This document shows positions 7,529 to 15,191 of a stretch of 15,561 nucleotides of DNA, one piece after another. The notes under the pieces are model-generated. The model was not told the origin of the DNA, searched no databases, and was given only the letters and a program-made list of their open reading frames with translations. Every line of letters begins with the position of its first letter. The stretch's first letter is position 1. A program made the position numbers and the translations under genes. This stretch comes from Bacillota bacterium (GTDB taxonomy: Bacteria; Bacillota; Clostridia; Peptostreptococcales; Anaerovoracaceae). The DNA lies in assembly GCA_019420525.1 (NCBI GenBank), contig JAHZHA010000037.1:1-15561 (forward strand), given 5' to 3'.

Positions 7529-10500
7529 TTACTCTTCGCCTGAAAAATCTTCGGGATCTCCCCCGAAAACATCCGGTTCTTCTTCAGCGTTATCTACGAA
7601 AACATCTTCGTTGCTTTCCTCTTCCGGAGTGCTTTCCGAGAAGCCAGATCCCTCTTCGAAATATTCGTCGGCAGCTTTCGTCTTATCGACATCGCTGGCG
7701 ATGATTTTTTCCAGTTCAGGAAGAAGCTCTGTGTCATAAGAATCTTTCAGTTCAACTTCCTCGCCTTTATCGTTAAACATCTTAACATCCAGAGCCAGAC
7801 TCTGCATCTCCTTGATGAGCACCTTAAAGGACTCCGGAATGCCAGGCTCAGGAATATTTTCACCTTTGACGATAGCTTCGTATGTCTTTACACGTCCCAC
7901 TACGTCATCTGACTTGACCGTTAGAATTTCCTGCAGGGTATAAGCCGCGCCGTACGCTTCCAGCGCCCATACTTCCATCTCTCCGAAACGCTGGCCGCCA
8001 AACTGTGCTTTTCCTCCCAGAGGCTGCTGCGTAACCATAGAGTACGGACCCGTACTTCTGGCATGAATCTTATCGTCTACCAAATGGTGCAGCTTCAGCA
8101 TATACATGATGCCCACGGTTACCGGATTATCGAAATATTCTCCTGTACGTCCGTCACGCATCCAGAGCTTTCCGGTCGGCGGAATATCCGTCTCGCGGAA
8201 GAGATCTTGAATATCTTCTTCCATCGCGCCGTCGAATACAGGAGTTGCGATGAACCAGCCCTTTCTTCTCGCAGCCAGACCGATGTGAGTTTCCAGCACC
8301 TGTCCGACATTCATACGGGAAGGTACGCCCAATGGATTCAACATGACTTCGAGAGTCGTGCCGTCCTCGGTAAACGGCATATCTTCTTGAGGAAGGATTC
8401 TGGAAATGACACCTTTGTTTCCGTGGCGTCCGGCCATCTTGTCGCCTACATTAATCTTTCTCTTCGTAGCGACATAACATCTTACGAGTTTATTTACACC
8501 CGGCGGCAGTTCGTCGCCGTTTTCTCTCGAGAAAATCTTCACATCCACGACGATACCCGTCTCGCCATGAGGCAGTCTGAGGGAAGTATCTCTGACTTCT
8601 CTCGCCTTTTCGCCGAAAATCGCACGTAGAAGTCTCTCTTCTGCTGTGAGTTCTGTCTCACCTTTCGGAGTTACTTTACCTACCAAAATATCGGATGCAT
8701 TGACTTCCGCACCGATGCGGATAATGCCTTCCTCATCCAGATCTCTCAGCGCATCTTCTCCTACATTCGGGATGTCTCTCGTGATCTCTTCCGGTCCCAG
8801 CTTGGTATCTCTCGATTCGGATTCATACTCTTCAATATGGATTGAAGTCAGAGCGTCATCCATGAGAAGTCTTTCGTTGAGGATAATCGCGTCTTCGTAG
8901 TTATATCCTTCCCATGTCATGAAGCCTACCAGCATATTTCTGCCGAGGGCCAGATCTCCGTTGTCCGTAGACGGACCGTCCGCAATAATTTCACCCTCGT
9001 CGATGTGTTCATTTTTGCTGACGATCGGCGTCTGGTTGAGGCATGTACCCTGATTTGACCTCTTGAACTTCAGGAGATTATATACGTCCTTGCCCCCGTC
9101 GCTGTCACGGCGGACGACAATCTTTCTCGCATCGACATATTCCACCGTACCTGCGTTGTCAGCGATGACGACGACACGGGAATCGTGAGCAGCAACCGCT
9201 TCCATTCCCGTACCCACGATCGGAGCGTCCGCGATGAGAAGAGGAACAGCCTGTCTCTGCATGTTGGCACCCATCAGCGCACGGTTTGCGTCATCGTGTT
9301 CCAGGAACGGGATAAGCGCAGTGGCCAGGGATACTACCTGCTTCGGAGAGACGTCCATATAGTCGATCTTTTCTCTCGGAACCAGATCGATTTCGCCGCC
9401 CACACCTCTCGATGCCACTTTTGCGTTGACAAATCTGTGATTTTCATCCAGTGGCTCGTTGGCCTGTGCGATAATCATAGGCTCTTCTTCATCTGCTGTC
9501 AGATAATGAATCGTGTCCGTTACAATGCCAGTCTCTTTGTCTACCAGACGATACGGCGTTTCGATAAATCCGTATTCGTTGACACGTCCATACGTGGTAA
9601 GAGAACCGATCAGACCGATATTCGGACCTTCAGGAGTCTCGATCGGGCACATTCTTCCGTAATGCGAGTGATGAACATCCCGGACCTCGAATCCCGCTCT
9701 TTCCCTGGAAAGGCCGCCAGGGCCCAGAGCGGACAGTCTTCTCTTATGAGTCAGCTCACTCAGCGGATTATTCTGGTCCATAAACTGAGAGAGCTGGGAG
9801 CTGCCGAAGAACTCCTTGATGGCAGCCGTGACGGGACGGATATTCATCAGAGCCTGAGGAGTAGCCGCTTCCACGTCCTGAATCGTCATTCTCTCCTTGA
9901 CGACTCTTTCCATTCTGGCCAGACCGATCCGGAACTGATTCTGCAGGAGTTCTCCCACCGTTCTCAGACGTCTGTTGCCCAGATGGTCGATATCATCCAC
10001 GGTGCCGATGTTGTGACTGAGATTGAGGATATAACTCACCGATGCGATGATATCTTCTATTAATATATGTTTCGGGGACAGTTCATGGCGTTTTTCATGG
10101 AGAATTCTCTTGAGTTCCGCCTCGCTTACCCCTTCATTTTCTTTCAGAAGCTTCATCAGAGCAGGGTAAAATACCTTATCCGCAACCTTCGTATCGGACA
10201 AGTCGTATTCCACGTATGCGCTGATATCTACGAAATTATTTCCGATAACCTTGACTTTCGTGCCGTTCTCATGCATATCGTATACCCATACGAAAACGAT
10301 GCCGGCATTTTCGATCTGTACAGCGGTTTCTCTGGAAATAACCTGGTTCTCCTCCGCGAGAAGTTCACCCGTGTTAGGATCGACGATATCCTCTGCCGCT
10401 TTGCAGCCGGTGATTCTGTTGGAAAGACCCAGCTTTTTGTTGTATTTATATCTGCCCACCTTCGCAAGGTCATATCTCTTCGGATCAAAAAATAATGAAT

Positions 10501-11263
10501 CCAGCAGAGACTTGGCGCTCTCTACTGTAGGTGGTTCGCCCGGACGCAGTTTTTTGTATATTTCCTTGAGACCTTCTTCATAATTATTGGTGGTATCTCT
10601 TTCCAGAGTCTTGAGAAGACGGTCGTCTTCGCCGAAGAGTTCGATAATCTCTTCATCCGTGCCAAAACCGAATGCACGCAGCAGCGTTGTGACAGGCTGT
10701 TTCCGGGTACGGTCCACTCTGACTGAAATAATCTCATTGGAATCCGTTTCGTATTCGAGCCACGCACCTCTGTTCGGAATGATGGTTGTGGAGTAGAGAC
10801 TGTTATTCGATTTGTCTGTCGTAACCGCATAATAAGGTCCAGGTGATCTGACAAGCTGAGTAACGACGACTCGCTCCGCGCCATTGTAAATAAAAGTGCC
10901 CTTTTCTGTCATGAGCGGAAAATCTCCCATGAAGACTTCCTGTTCTTTTACTTCTCCCGTCTCTTTGTTCACAAGACGTGCCTTTACGCGAAGAGGCGCG
11001 GCGTAAGTCACATCGCGTTCTTTGCATTCTTCCTGACCGTACTTCGGAGAATCGCTCAGCGAATAATCGATAAACTCCAACACGAGATTACCGGCGTAAT
11101 CGTTGATCGGAGAGATATCTTCAAATACTTCTTTTAATCCTTCTTCGATAAACCACTTATAGGAATTATTCTGGATTTCCAGAAGATGTGGCATCTGAGC
11201 TACTTCTTTAATCTTAGCGTAGCTCATTCTCGTCTTTTTGCCTATTCTGACAGGCTGTGGCAT
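7529..11263 (-). CDS. rpoB: DNA-directed RNA polymerase beta subunit
   Basis: The second-largest subunit of RNA polymerase, 1244 residues with the start chosen here. The rifampicin-pocket cluster is wild type: SSQLSQFMDQNNP with Asp496, then His506 and Ser511 (equivalent to E. coli 516, 526 and 531), so a rifampicin-sensitive enzyme is expected. The active-site lysines Lys942 and Lys950 lie in GDKMAGRHGNKG. Three in-frame ATGs lie near the 5' end (11281, 11269, 11263). AAGGAG sits between the first and second, and only the third has good spacing (8 bases), giving MPQPVRIGKKTRMSY. The last 40 or so residues are strongly acidic (EEGSGFSEST... ending EDFSGEE). The gene has its own promoter after the rplL terminator. 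Confidence 0.98.
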   Translation of the reverse strand: MPQPVRIGKKTRMSYAKIKEVAQMPHLLEIQNNSYKWFIEEGLKEVFEDISPINDYAGNLVLEFIDYSLSDSPKYGQEECKERDVTYAAPLRVKARLVNKETGEVKEQEVFMGDFPLMTEKGTFIYNGAERVVVTQLVRSPGPYYAVTTDKSNNSLYSTTIIPNRGAWLEYETDSNEIISVRVDRTRKQPVTTLLRAFGFGTDEEIIELFGEDDRLLKTLERDTTNNYEEGLKEIYKKLRPGEPPTVESAKSLLDSLFFDPKRYDLAKVGRYKYNKKLGLSNRITGCKAAEDIVDPNTGELLAEENQVISRETAVQIENAGIVFVWVYDMHENGTKVKVIGNNFVDISAYVEYDLSDTKVADKVFYPALMKLLKENEGVSEAELKRILHEKRHELSPKHILIEDIIASVSYILNLSHNIGTVDDIDHLGNRRLRTVGELLQNQFRIGLARMERVVKERMTIQDVEAATPQALMNIRPVTAAIKEFFGSSQLSQFMDQNNPLSELTHKRRLSALGPGGLSRERAGFEVRDVHHSHYGRMCPIETPEGPNIGLIGSLTTYGRVNEYGFIETPYRLVDKETGIVTDTIHYLTADEEEPMIIAQANEPLDENHRFVNAKVASRGVGGEIDLVPREKIDYMDVSPKQVVSLATALIPFLEHDDANRALMGANMQRQAVPLLIADAPIVGTGMEAVAAHDSRVVVIADNAGTVEYVDARKIVVRRDSDGGKDVYNLLKFKRSNQGTCLNQTPIVSKNEHIDEGEIIADGPSTDNGDLALGRNMLVGFMTWEGYNYEDAIILNERLLMDDALTSIHIEEYESESRDTKLGPEEITRDIPNVGEDALRDLDEEGIIRIGAEVNASDILVGKVTPKGETELTAEERLLRAIFGEKAREVRDTSLRLPHGETGIVVDVKIFSRENGDELPPGVNKLVRCYVATKRKINVGDKMAGRHGNKGVISRILPQEDMPFTEDGTTLEVMLNPLGVPSRMNVGQVLETHIGLAARRKGWFIATPVFDGAMEEDIQDLFRETDIPPTGKLWMRDGRTGEYFDNPVTVGIMYMLKLHHLVDDKIHARSTGPYSMVTQQPLGGKAQFGGQRFGEMEVWALEAYGAAYTLQEILTVKSDDVVGRVKTYEAIVKGENIPEPGIPESFKVLIKEMQSLALDVKMFNDKGEEVELKDSYDTELLPELEKIIASDVDKTKAADEYFEEGSGFSESTPEEESNEDVFVDNAEEEPDVFGGDPEDFSGEE

Positions 11264-11320
11264 ATTCATCACTCCTTGCATGCAAACAAATACATAAGTG
11301 TAGTGGCGTAGCAGTATTGT

Positions 11321-11349
11321 ATGATACCATATTTTAGTCAGTTAGTCAA
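11321..11349 (-). promoter_or_regulatory. Promoter of rpoBC
   Basis: TTGACT (11349-11344), a 17-base spacer and TATCAT (11326-11321), with TGG immediately before the -10 box, give one mismatch to consensus in each element. The start site would be near 11314, leaving a leader of about 50 bases before rpoB. The 8-base tandem TGACTAAC/TGACTAAA begins within the -35 box (11348-11333), a possible regulator site. Confidence 0.8.
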
Positions 11350-11461
11350 TCATACTTTTCAAAAAAGCGATACTTTGTATACTACATTCTTCAAATCATG
11401 CGCTCCGGACAGGCCGGAAGCAACAGAATTTTCCTCATCGCTGCAGTGCATAAAGAAAAGG

Positions 11462-11489
11462 AAAAAAGGCACCGCAAAAGCAGTGCCTT
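11462..11489 (-). terminator. Intrinsic terminator after rplL
   Basis: AAGGCACTGC and GCGGTGCCTT form a 10-bp stem (one G-U) closed by UUUU, with the 3' arm running into six U residues (11467-11462). It lies about 25 bases after the rplL stop codon and separates rplJL from rpoBC, which has its own promoter about 110 bases further on. Partial readthrough is possible, as is known for the rplL-rpoB attenuator of E. coli. Confidence 0.9.
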
Positions 11490-11515
11490 CTGAGAATTTA
11501 GAATTGTCAGTTGAA

Positions 11516-11884
11516 CTATTTAACTTCAACAACAGCGCCGACAGCTTCAAGCTTAGCCTTGATATCGTCAGCTTCTGCCTTTTCAACGTTTTCTTTAACG
11601 TTGGAAGGAGCGCCATCAACAACTTCCTTAGCTTCCTTGAGGCCCAGACCTGTGATTTCTCTTACAGCCTTGATAACCTTGATCTTTTCAGCGCCAGCTT
11701 CCTTGAGAACTACTGTGAATTCAGTCTGTTCTGCAGCGCCGCCTTCTGCAGCACCTGCAGCACCTGCAACTGCTACAGGAGCAGCAGCGGACACGCCGAA
11801 TTCTTCTTCACAAGCCTTAACTAATTCGTTAAGTTCTAATACCGACATAGCTTTTATAGCTTCAATGATCTGATCCTTATCCAT
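11516..11884 (-). CDS. rplL: 50S ribosomal protein L7/L12
   Basis: L12 forms the mobile stalk, in several copies bound to L10, that recruits EF-G, EF-Tu and other GTPases. The 122-residue protein has the N-terminal dimerisation helices (1-33), an Ala/Gly-rich hinge (about 34-53) and the C-terminal domain with KVIKAVREITGLGLKEAK, the factor-binding face. TAAGGAGGAAAA precedes the ATG. It follows rplJ by 88 bases; that gap holds only a weak stem (TCCGC/GCGGA). A strong terminator follows the gene. Confidence 0.98.
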   Translation of the reverse strand: MDKDQIIEAIKAMSVLELNELVKACEEEFGVSAAAPVAVAGAAGAAEGGAAEQTEFTVVLKEAGAEKIKVIKAVREITGLGLKEAKEVVDGAPSNVKENVEKAEADDIKAKLEAVGAVVEVK

Positions 11885-11972
11885 TATGTTTTCCTCCTTA
11901 AATATTGTCTGTCTTTTATATCATCCGCTCATAAAAGGTGCGGACTGATTTAAAAAAATTCTGTTTCCGAAA

Positions 11973-12530
11973 CTATTCTGCAGGAGTTTCTGCAGGTGCT
12001 TCTTCCGCAGGTGCTTCTTCTGCTGCCGGTGCGCCGCCTTCTGCTTTCTGATCCGCGATAGCCTGTAATAAGTATGCAAGCTTGGATACAGGGGACTTGA
12101 TGCTTCCCATGAATTTCGCGATTAATTCGTCTCTGGACGGTAACTTCGCGATAGCGAGGATACCTTCCTGATCGTAAAATTCGCCTTCCACGATACCTGC
12201 TTTGAAGCTCATCTTGTCTAACTTCTTGATAACACTGTTGAGTTCTCTTGCAGGCGCCGTAGCGTCCTCATAACCGAACGCAAATGCGCTCGGACCGTTT
12301 AACACCTGTGCGAGGGATTCATATTCCGTTCCCTGAATCGCACGGTTAACGAGGGTATTTTTATAAACAGTATAATCGATTCCGGCTTCACGGAGCTGCT
12401 TTCTCATGGAATCAGCTTCTTCTACCGTAATGCCCATATAATCGATGACTACAGCAGACTTCGCTCTTTCAAACTTGTCTTTGATTTCATCAATGACAGC
12501 CTGCTTCGCCTGTAAACTTTCTACTGACAT
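11973..12530 (-). CDS. rplJ: 50S ribosomal protein L10
   Basis: L10 anchors the L12 dimers to 23S rRNA at the base of the stalk and usually represses its own operon by binding the mRNA leader. The protein has 185 residues, slightly longer than most, because it ends in an Ala/Glu/Pro tail (AEEAPAEEAPAETPAE) encoded by two 15-bp tandem units at plus-strand 11992-12021. The core has RKQLREAGIDYTVYKNTLV and the C-terminal helix that binds L12 (about 140-165). AAAGGAG lies five bases before the ATG. The L10 leader lies upstream. Confidence 0.98.
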   Translation of the reverse strand: MSVESLQAKQAVIDEIKDKFERAKSAVVIDYMGITVEEADSMRKQLREAGIDYTVYKNTLVNRAIQGTEYESLAQVLNGPSAFAFGYEDATAPARELNSVIKKLDKMSFKAGIVEGEFYDQEGILAIAKLPSRDELIAKFMGSIKSPVSKLAYLLQAIADQKAEGGAPAAEEAPAEEAPAETPAE

Positions 12531-12639
12531 ACATTCTCCTTTCCGACACGTCTGACGCGTCTATTTGCATTTCTGTTTCCCGCAGTGCGGAAATCACCGT
12601 GCATGAAGCGTTCCCCGCTTTCATTCGGTCAAGGTTTTA

Positions 12640-12740
12640 CATATAATAAGTAAAGCCTTTCCCGCAGACAGAAAAGGCTCTTAATTTATAAATAAGACCT
12701 CGGCAGGAAATTAAGCTTTCGCACCTGCTGTCTACGGCTG
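12640..12740 (-). ncRNA. L10 leader (ribosomal protein leader) with terminator/antiterminator
   Basis: The rplA-rplJ gap carries the conserved words of the Gram-positive L10 leader: CCGTAGACAGCAGGTGC (12737-12721) and CCTGCCGAGGT (12707-12697), which pair through GCAGG/CCTGC. After them GGTCTTA (12699-12693) can pair with TAAGAGCC (12683-12676) with one bulge, or the GAGCC can instead join the hairpin AGCCTTTTC/GGGAAAGGCT (12679-12654), followed by UUUACUUAUU. The two structures exclude each other, which fits attenuation by L10 or L10-L12. The U-tract is imperfect. Two small stems follow just before the rplJ ribosome binding site. Confidence 0.8.
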
Positions 12741-12754
12741 TTGTATTCAATTTG

Positions 12755-13450
12755 TTAGGAAATCTTGAGCGGATTGATCTTGATTCCCGGGCTCATCGTA
12801 GCTGAAATCGTCACACTTCTGAGATACTGTCCCTTCGCAGCTGCAGGCTTAGCCTTGATTACTGCTTCCAGGAGTGCGTTGAAGTTTTCCTTCAGCTTTT
12901 CTGGACCGAATGACGCTTTGCCGATCGGAGTGTGGATAATATTTGTCTTATCGAGTCTGTATTCCACTTTACCGGCTTTGATTTCGCTCAGTGCCTGAGC
13001 AACATTCATCGTTACCGTACCGGATTTCGGGTTTGGCATGAGTCCTTTAGGACCCAGGATCTTACCGAGACGACCTACAACGCCCATCATATCAGGAGTT
13101 GCTACGACTACGTCGAAGTCAAACCAGTTTTCTGTCTGAATCTTCTTAGCCATCTCTTCAGCGCCTACATAATCTGCGCCTGCTTCTTCCGCTTCCTTCG
13201 CCTTATCGCCCTTCGCGAATACGAGAACCTTCTTTGTCTTACCGGTTCCGTGCGGAAGTACGATTGCGCCTCTGACCTGCTGGTCGGCATGTCTGGAGTC
13301 TACACCGAGTCTGATGTGGACTTCCACTGTTTCGTCGAACTTCGCCTTCGGCATCTTTGCTAAAATGTCAAAAGCTTCCGCTGTTTCATAATAAGTCTGC
13401 TTGTCATATAAAGCAGCTGCTTCCTTGTAAGTTTTGCCTCTCTTTGGCAT
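12755..13450 (-). CDS. rplA: 50S ribosomal protein L1
   Basis: L1 binds 23S rRNA in the L1 stalk, which guides deacylated tRNA out of the E site; in many bacteria it also represses the rplKA mRNA. The 231-residue length and the motif GPKGLMPNPKSGTVT match the family, and it ends SPGIKINPLKIS. The ATG at 13450 (MPKRGKTYKEA) has AAGGAGGAAATT upstream. A longer reading from 13489 adds 13 residues without support. It follows rplK by 42 bases. Confidence 0.98.
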   Translation of the reverse strand: MPKRGKTYKEAAALYDKQTYYETAEAFDILAKMPKAKFDETVEVHIRLGVDSRHADQQVRGAIVLPHGTGKTKKVLVFAKGDKAKEAEEAGADYVGAEEMAKKIQTENWFDFDVVVATPDMMGVVGRLGKILGPKGLMPNPKSGTVTMNVAQALSEIKAGKVEYRLDKTNIIHTPIGKASFGPEKLKENFNALLEAVIKAKPAAAKGQYLRSVTISATMSPGIKINPLKIS

Positions 13451-13492
13451 AATTTCCTCCTTGTGGTGCTGACGGCATTTGCCTCCCACTCA

Positions 13493-13918
13493 TTAACCTT
13501 CGACTACGATACCCATGCTTCTCGCAGTACCTTTGATCATGGATGTCGCTGCATCCAGGTCTGCTGCATTGAGATCCGGCATCTTCGTCTGCGCGATTTC
13601 TCTCACCTGAGCTTCCGTCAGTGTAGCTACCTTTGTCTTATTCGGTTCTGCGGATGCGGAATCGAGACCGGCTGCCTTCTTCAGAAGTACTGCTGCAGGA
13701 GGAGTCTTCGTGATAAAAGTAAACGATCTGTCAGAATAAACAGTGATGACTACAGGAATGATCATTCCCGGCTGATCCGCTGTCTTGGCGTTGAACTGCT
13801 TACAGAAGTCCATGATGTTTACGCCCTTCTGACCGAGTGCAGGACCTACCGGTGGTGCCGGAGTTGCGCCGCCTGCAGGAATCTGCAGTTTAATTAAACC
13901 TTCTACCTTCTTTGCCAT
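13493..13918 (-). CDS. rplK: 50S ribosomal protein L11
   Basis: L11 binds the GTPase-associated region of 23S rRNA and is needed for the RelA-type stringent response. The 141-residue protein is full length. PAPPVGPALGQKGVNIM near residues 20-36 contains Pro22 and Pro26, the prolines linked to thiostrepton action. The C-terminal rRNA-binding domain ends TARSMGIVVEG. The ATG at 13918 (MAKKVEGL) follows GGGAGGTGACAACA. A longer reading from 13951 would add 11 residues that overlap this site and is not supported. Confidence 0.98.
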   Translation of the reverse strand: MAKKVEGLIKLQIPAGGATPAPPVGPALGQKGVNIMDFCKQFNAKTADQPGMIIPVVITVYSDRSFTFITKTPPAAVLLKKAAGLDSASAEPNKTKVATLTEAQVREIAQTKMPDLNAADLDAATSMIKGTARSMGIVVEG

Positions 13919-13977
13919 TGTTGTCACCTCCCTTATGTGCCTTAACGGCAAATTCGCAATCTATATGAAAAAATTGC

Positions 13978-14724
13978 CTACGATATTTTTTCGACCTGTC
14001 CGAATTCAAGCTCAACAGGCGTTTCTCTTCCGAACATAGAGATGAGAACTTTCATAACCTGTTTTTCCATGTTGATCTCTTCGATCACACCCATAAAATT
14101 GTCAAACGGACCATCGGTGACTTTGACCGTATCGCCTACGGCCACATCGATAGAAACGAGCACTTTTTCGATTCCCATCCGGCGTACTTCTTCGGCGGTG
14201 AGAGGAATCGGATCGGAACCGTGGCCGACAAATCCGGTGACGCCCTGCGTATTACGGATAAGATACCATGATTCGCTCGTAACGATCATCTTGATGATGA
14301 CATAACCTGGAAACATCTTATGGGTCTTCACTTTACGCTGGCCGTTCTTGATTTCCACCACATCTTCCGTGGGAACGACGACAGACTGGATCAGATCCTG
14401 CATGCCCCTGTTTTCCACCATCTTTTCAATATTCATTTTTACTTTGTTTTCGTGTCCTGAATAAGTATGAACTACGTACCATTTTGCCTTATCGGAGTTG
14501 GATGAATCGCCGGCTTTCTCCTGAATGGATGCCGTCTCCTCTTCCTCCGGCGCTTCTTCGATTTCGATTATTCCGTCGTCTTCCCGCGAAAGATCCTCGT
14601 CCTCAAATGGATCCGTATCCGGGTATCCGTCTTCGTATTCATCGTCGTCGTAGAACTCGTCATCGTCGTAGAATTCGTCTGTCTCCAGGAACTCGTTTTT
14701 AATATTTTTATCGAATTTTGCCAT
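13978..14724 (-). CDS. nusG: Transcription elongation factor NusG with acidic N-terminal extension
   Basis: NusG binds the RNA polymerase clamp, affects pausing and termination, and can link polymerase to the ribosome. The usual protein starts at residue 81 here (KWYVVHTYSGHENKV), with the NGN domain to about 185 and a KOW domain (VGDTVKVTDGPFDNFMGVIEEI) to 248. Residues 1-80 are an extension with 34 Asp/Glu against 6 Lys/Arg and a tandem DEFYDD repeat at 16-27. The extension belongs to the gene: I see no ATG, GTG or TTG suited to a start just before the NGN domain. Only a weak GAGAG lies before the ATG, unlike its neighbours. Acidic N-terminal extensions are known in actinobacterial NusG. 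Confidence 0.96.
   Translation of the reverse strand: MAKFDKNIKNEFLETDEFYDDDEFYDDDEYEDGYPDTDPFEDEDLSREDDGIIEIEEAPEEEETASIQEKAGDSSNSDKAKWYVVHTYSGHENKVKMNIEKMVENRGMQDLIQSVVVPTEDVVEIKNGQRKVKTHKMFPGYVIIKMIVTSESWYLIRNTQGVTGFVGHGSDPIPLTAEEVRRMGIEKVLVSIDVAVGDTVKVTDGPFDNFMGVIEEINMEKQVMKVLISMFGRETPVELEFGQVEKIS
14644..14679 (-). repeat. 18-bp tandem repeat inside nusG
   Basis: Two 18-base units (14644-14661 and 14662-14679) differ at two positions, both silent, and encode DEFYDD twice. The flanking codons continue a D/E/Y pattern. This looks like a recent in-frame duplication within the acidic extension. Confidence 0.8.
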
Positions 14725-14737
14725 TGTTTCTCTCGTT

Positions 14738-14790
14738 CTTATCCGAAAAGGCTTCCGCCGTCGCCTTCCCGGCTCTATGCCTGTGATAAG
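14738..14790 (-). promoter_or_regulatory. Possible three-way RNA junction between secE and nusG
   Basis: CTTATC (14790-14785) pairs with GATAAG (14743-14738) and encloses two hairpins: GGC/GCC around ATAGA, and GGGAAGGC/GCCTTTTC (8 bp with two G-U) around ten bases. The outer stem starts at the secE stop codon and ends 13 bases before the nusG ATG, where no standard ribosome binding site is visible. A role in nusG translation is an inference. Confidence 0.4.
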
Positions 14791-15018
14791 TTATGCGGCC
14801 AGTTCAATTCCGAGAAGCTGCTGTATAATAAGCGCGCATCCGGAATCTACCGCCCAGAAACCCAGTGCACAGACGGCACATACACCGATTACGACACCGG
14901 TATATGAGATGAGTTCAGCTTTTGTCGGCCATACGACTTTTTTCAGTTCGATCTTGATACCTCGGAAATACTCCCGGATGCTGAACTTTTTCTTAGCGTT
15001 TTCATTCTTATTTGCCAT
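14791..15018 (-). CDS. secE: Preprotein translocase subunit SecE
   Basis: SecE clamps SecY in the cytoplasmic membrane and is needed for protein export. The 75-residue protein has the short single-segment form of most bacteria. A charged N-terminus is followed by the amphipathic helix (YFRGIKIELKKVVWPTKAEL, about 19-38) with the family motif KKVVWP, and one membrane segment at about 41-60. AAGGAAG lies eight bases before the ATG at 15018. A GTG three codons upstream lies inside that site and is not the likely start. It lies 23 bases after rpmG and 66 bases before nusG, the usual order. Confidence 0.97.
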   Translation of the reverse strand: MANKNENAKKKFSIREYFRGIKIELKKVVWPTKAELISYTGVVIGVCAVCALGFWAVDSGCALIIQQLLGIELAA

Positions 15019-15041
15019 ATGGTTCACTTCCTTAAATCAGC

Positions 15042-15191
15042 TTATTTCGTTTCTTTATGAAGTGTGTGTTTTCTGCAGAATGGACAGTACTTGTTCAGTT
15101 CAATACGCTCCGCATTGTTTTTCTTATTCTTCATAGTAGTGTAATTTCTCTGCTTGCATTCCTGGCATGCCATAGTTACTTTTACTCTCAT
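15042..15191 (-). CDS. rpmG: 50S ribosomal protein L33 (zinc-binding form)
   Basis: A 49-residue protein starting MRVKVTMACQECKQRNY and ending HKETK. It contains two Cys pairs, CQEC (9-12) and CPFC (36-39), which form the zinc ribbon of the C+ type of L33; some genomes carry zinc-free paralogues used under zinc limitation. L33 sits near the E site of the 50S subunit. AAGGAGGTG precedes the ATG. The position just before secE-nusG is typical of Bacillota. Too short for many gene callers but clear by sequence. Confidence 0.96.
   Translation of the reverse strand: MRVKVTMACQECKQRNYTTMKNKKNNAERIELNKYCPFCRKHTLHKETK

Noticed and set aside
9185..10063. Plus-strand open frame of 292 codons opposite rpoB
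   Set aside because: Antisense to conserved rpoB sequence with no family motif; the composition is that of a shadow frame.
11402..11421. Hairpin GCTTCCGG/TCCGGAGC upstream of the rpoBC promoter as a second terminator
   Set aside because: No U-tract follows it, and it lies after the strong rplL terminator; probably incidental.
11359..11622. Minus-strand frame of 87 codons overlapping the rplL end and terminator
   Set aside because: It overlaps rplL in another frame and reads through the terminator hairpin; no ribosome binding site or homology is seen.
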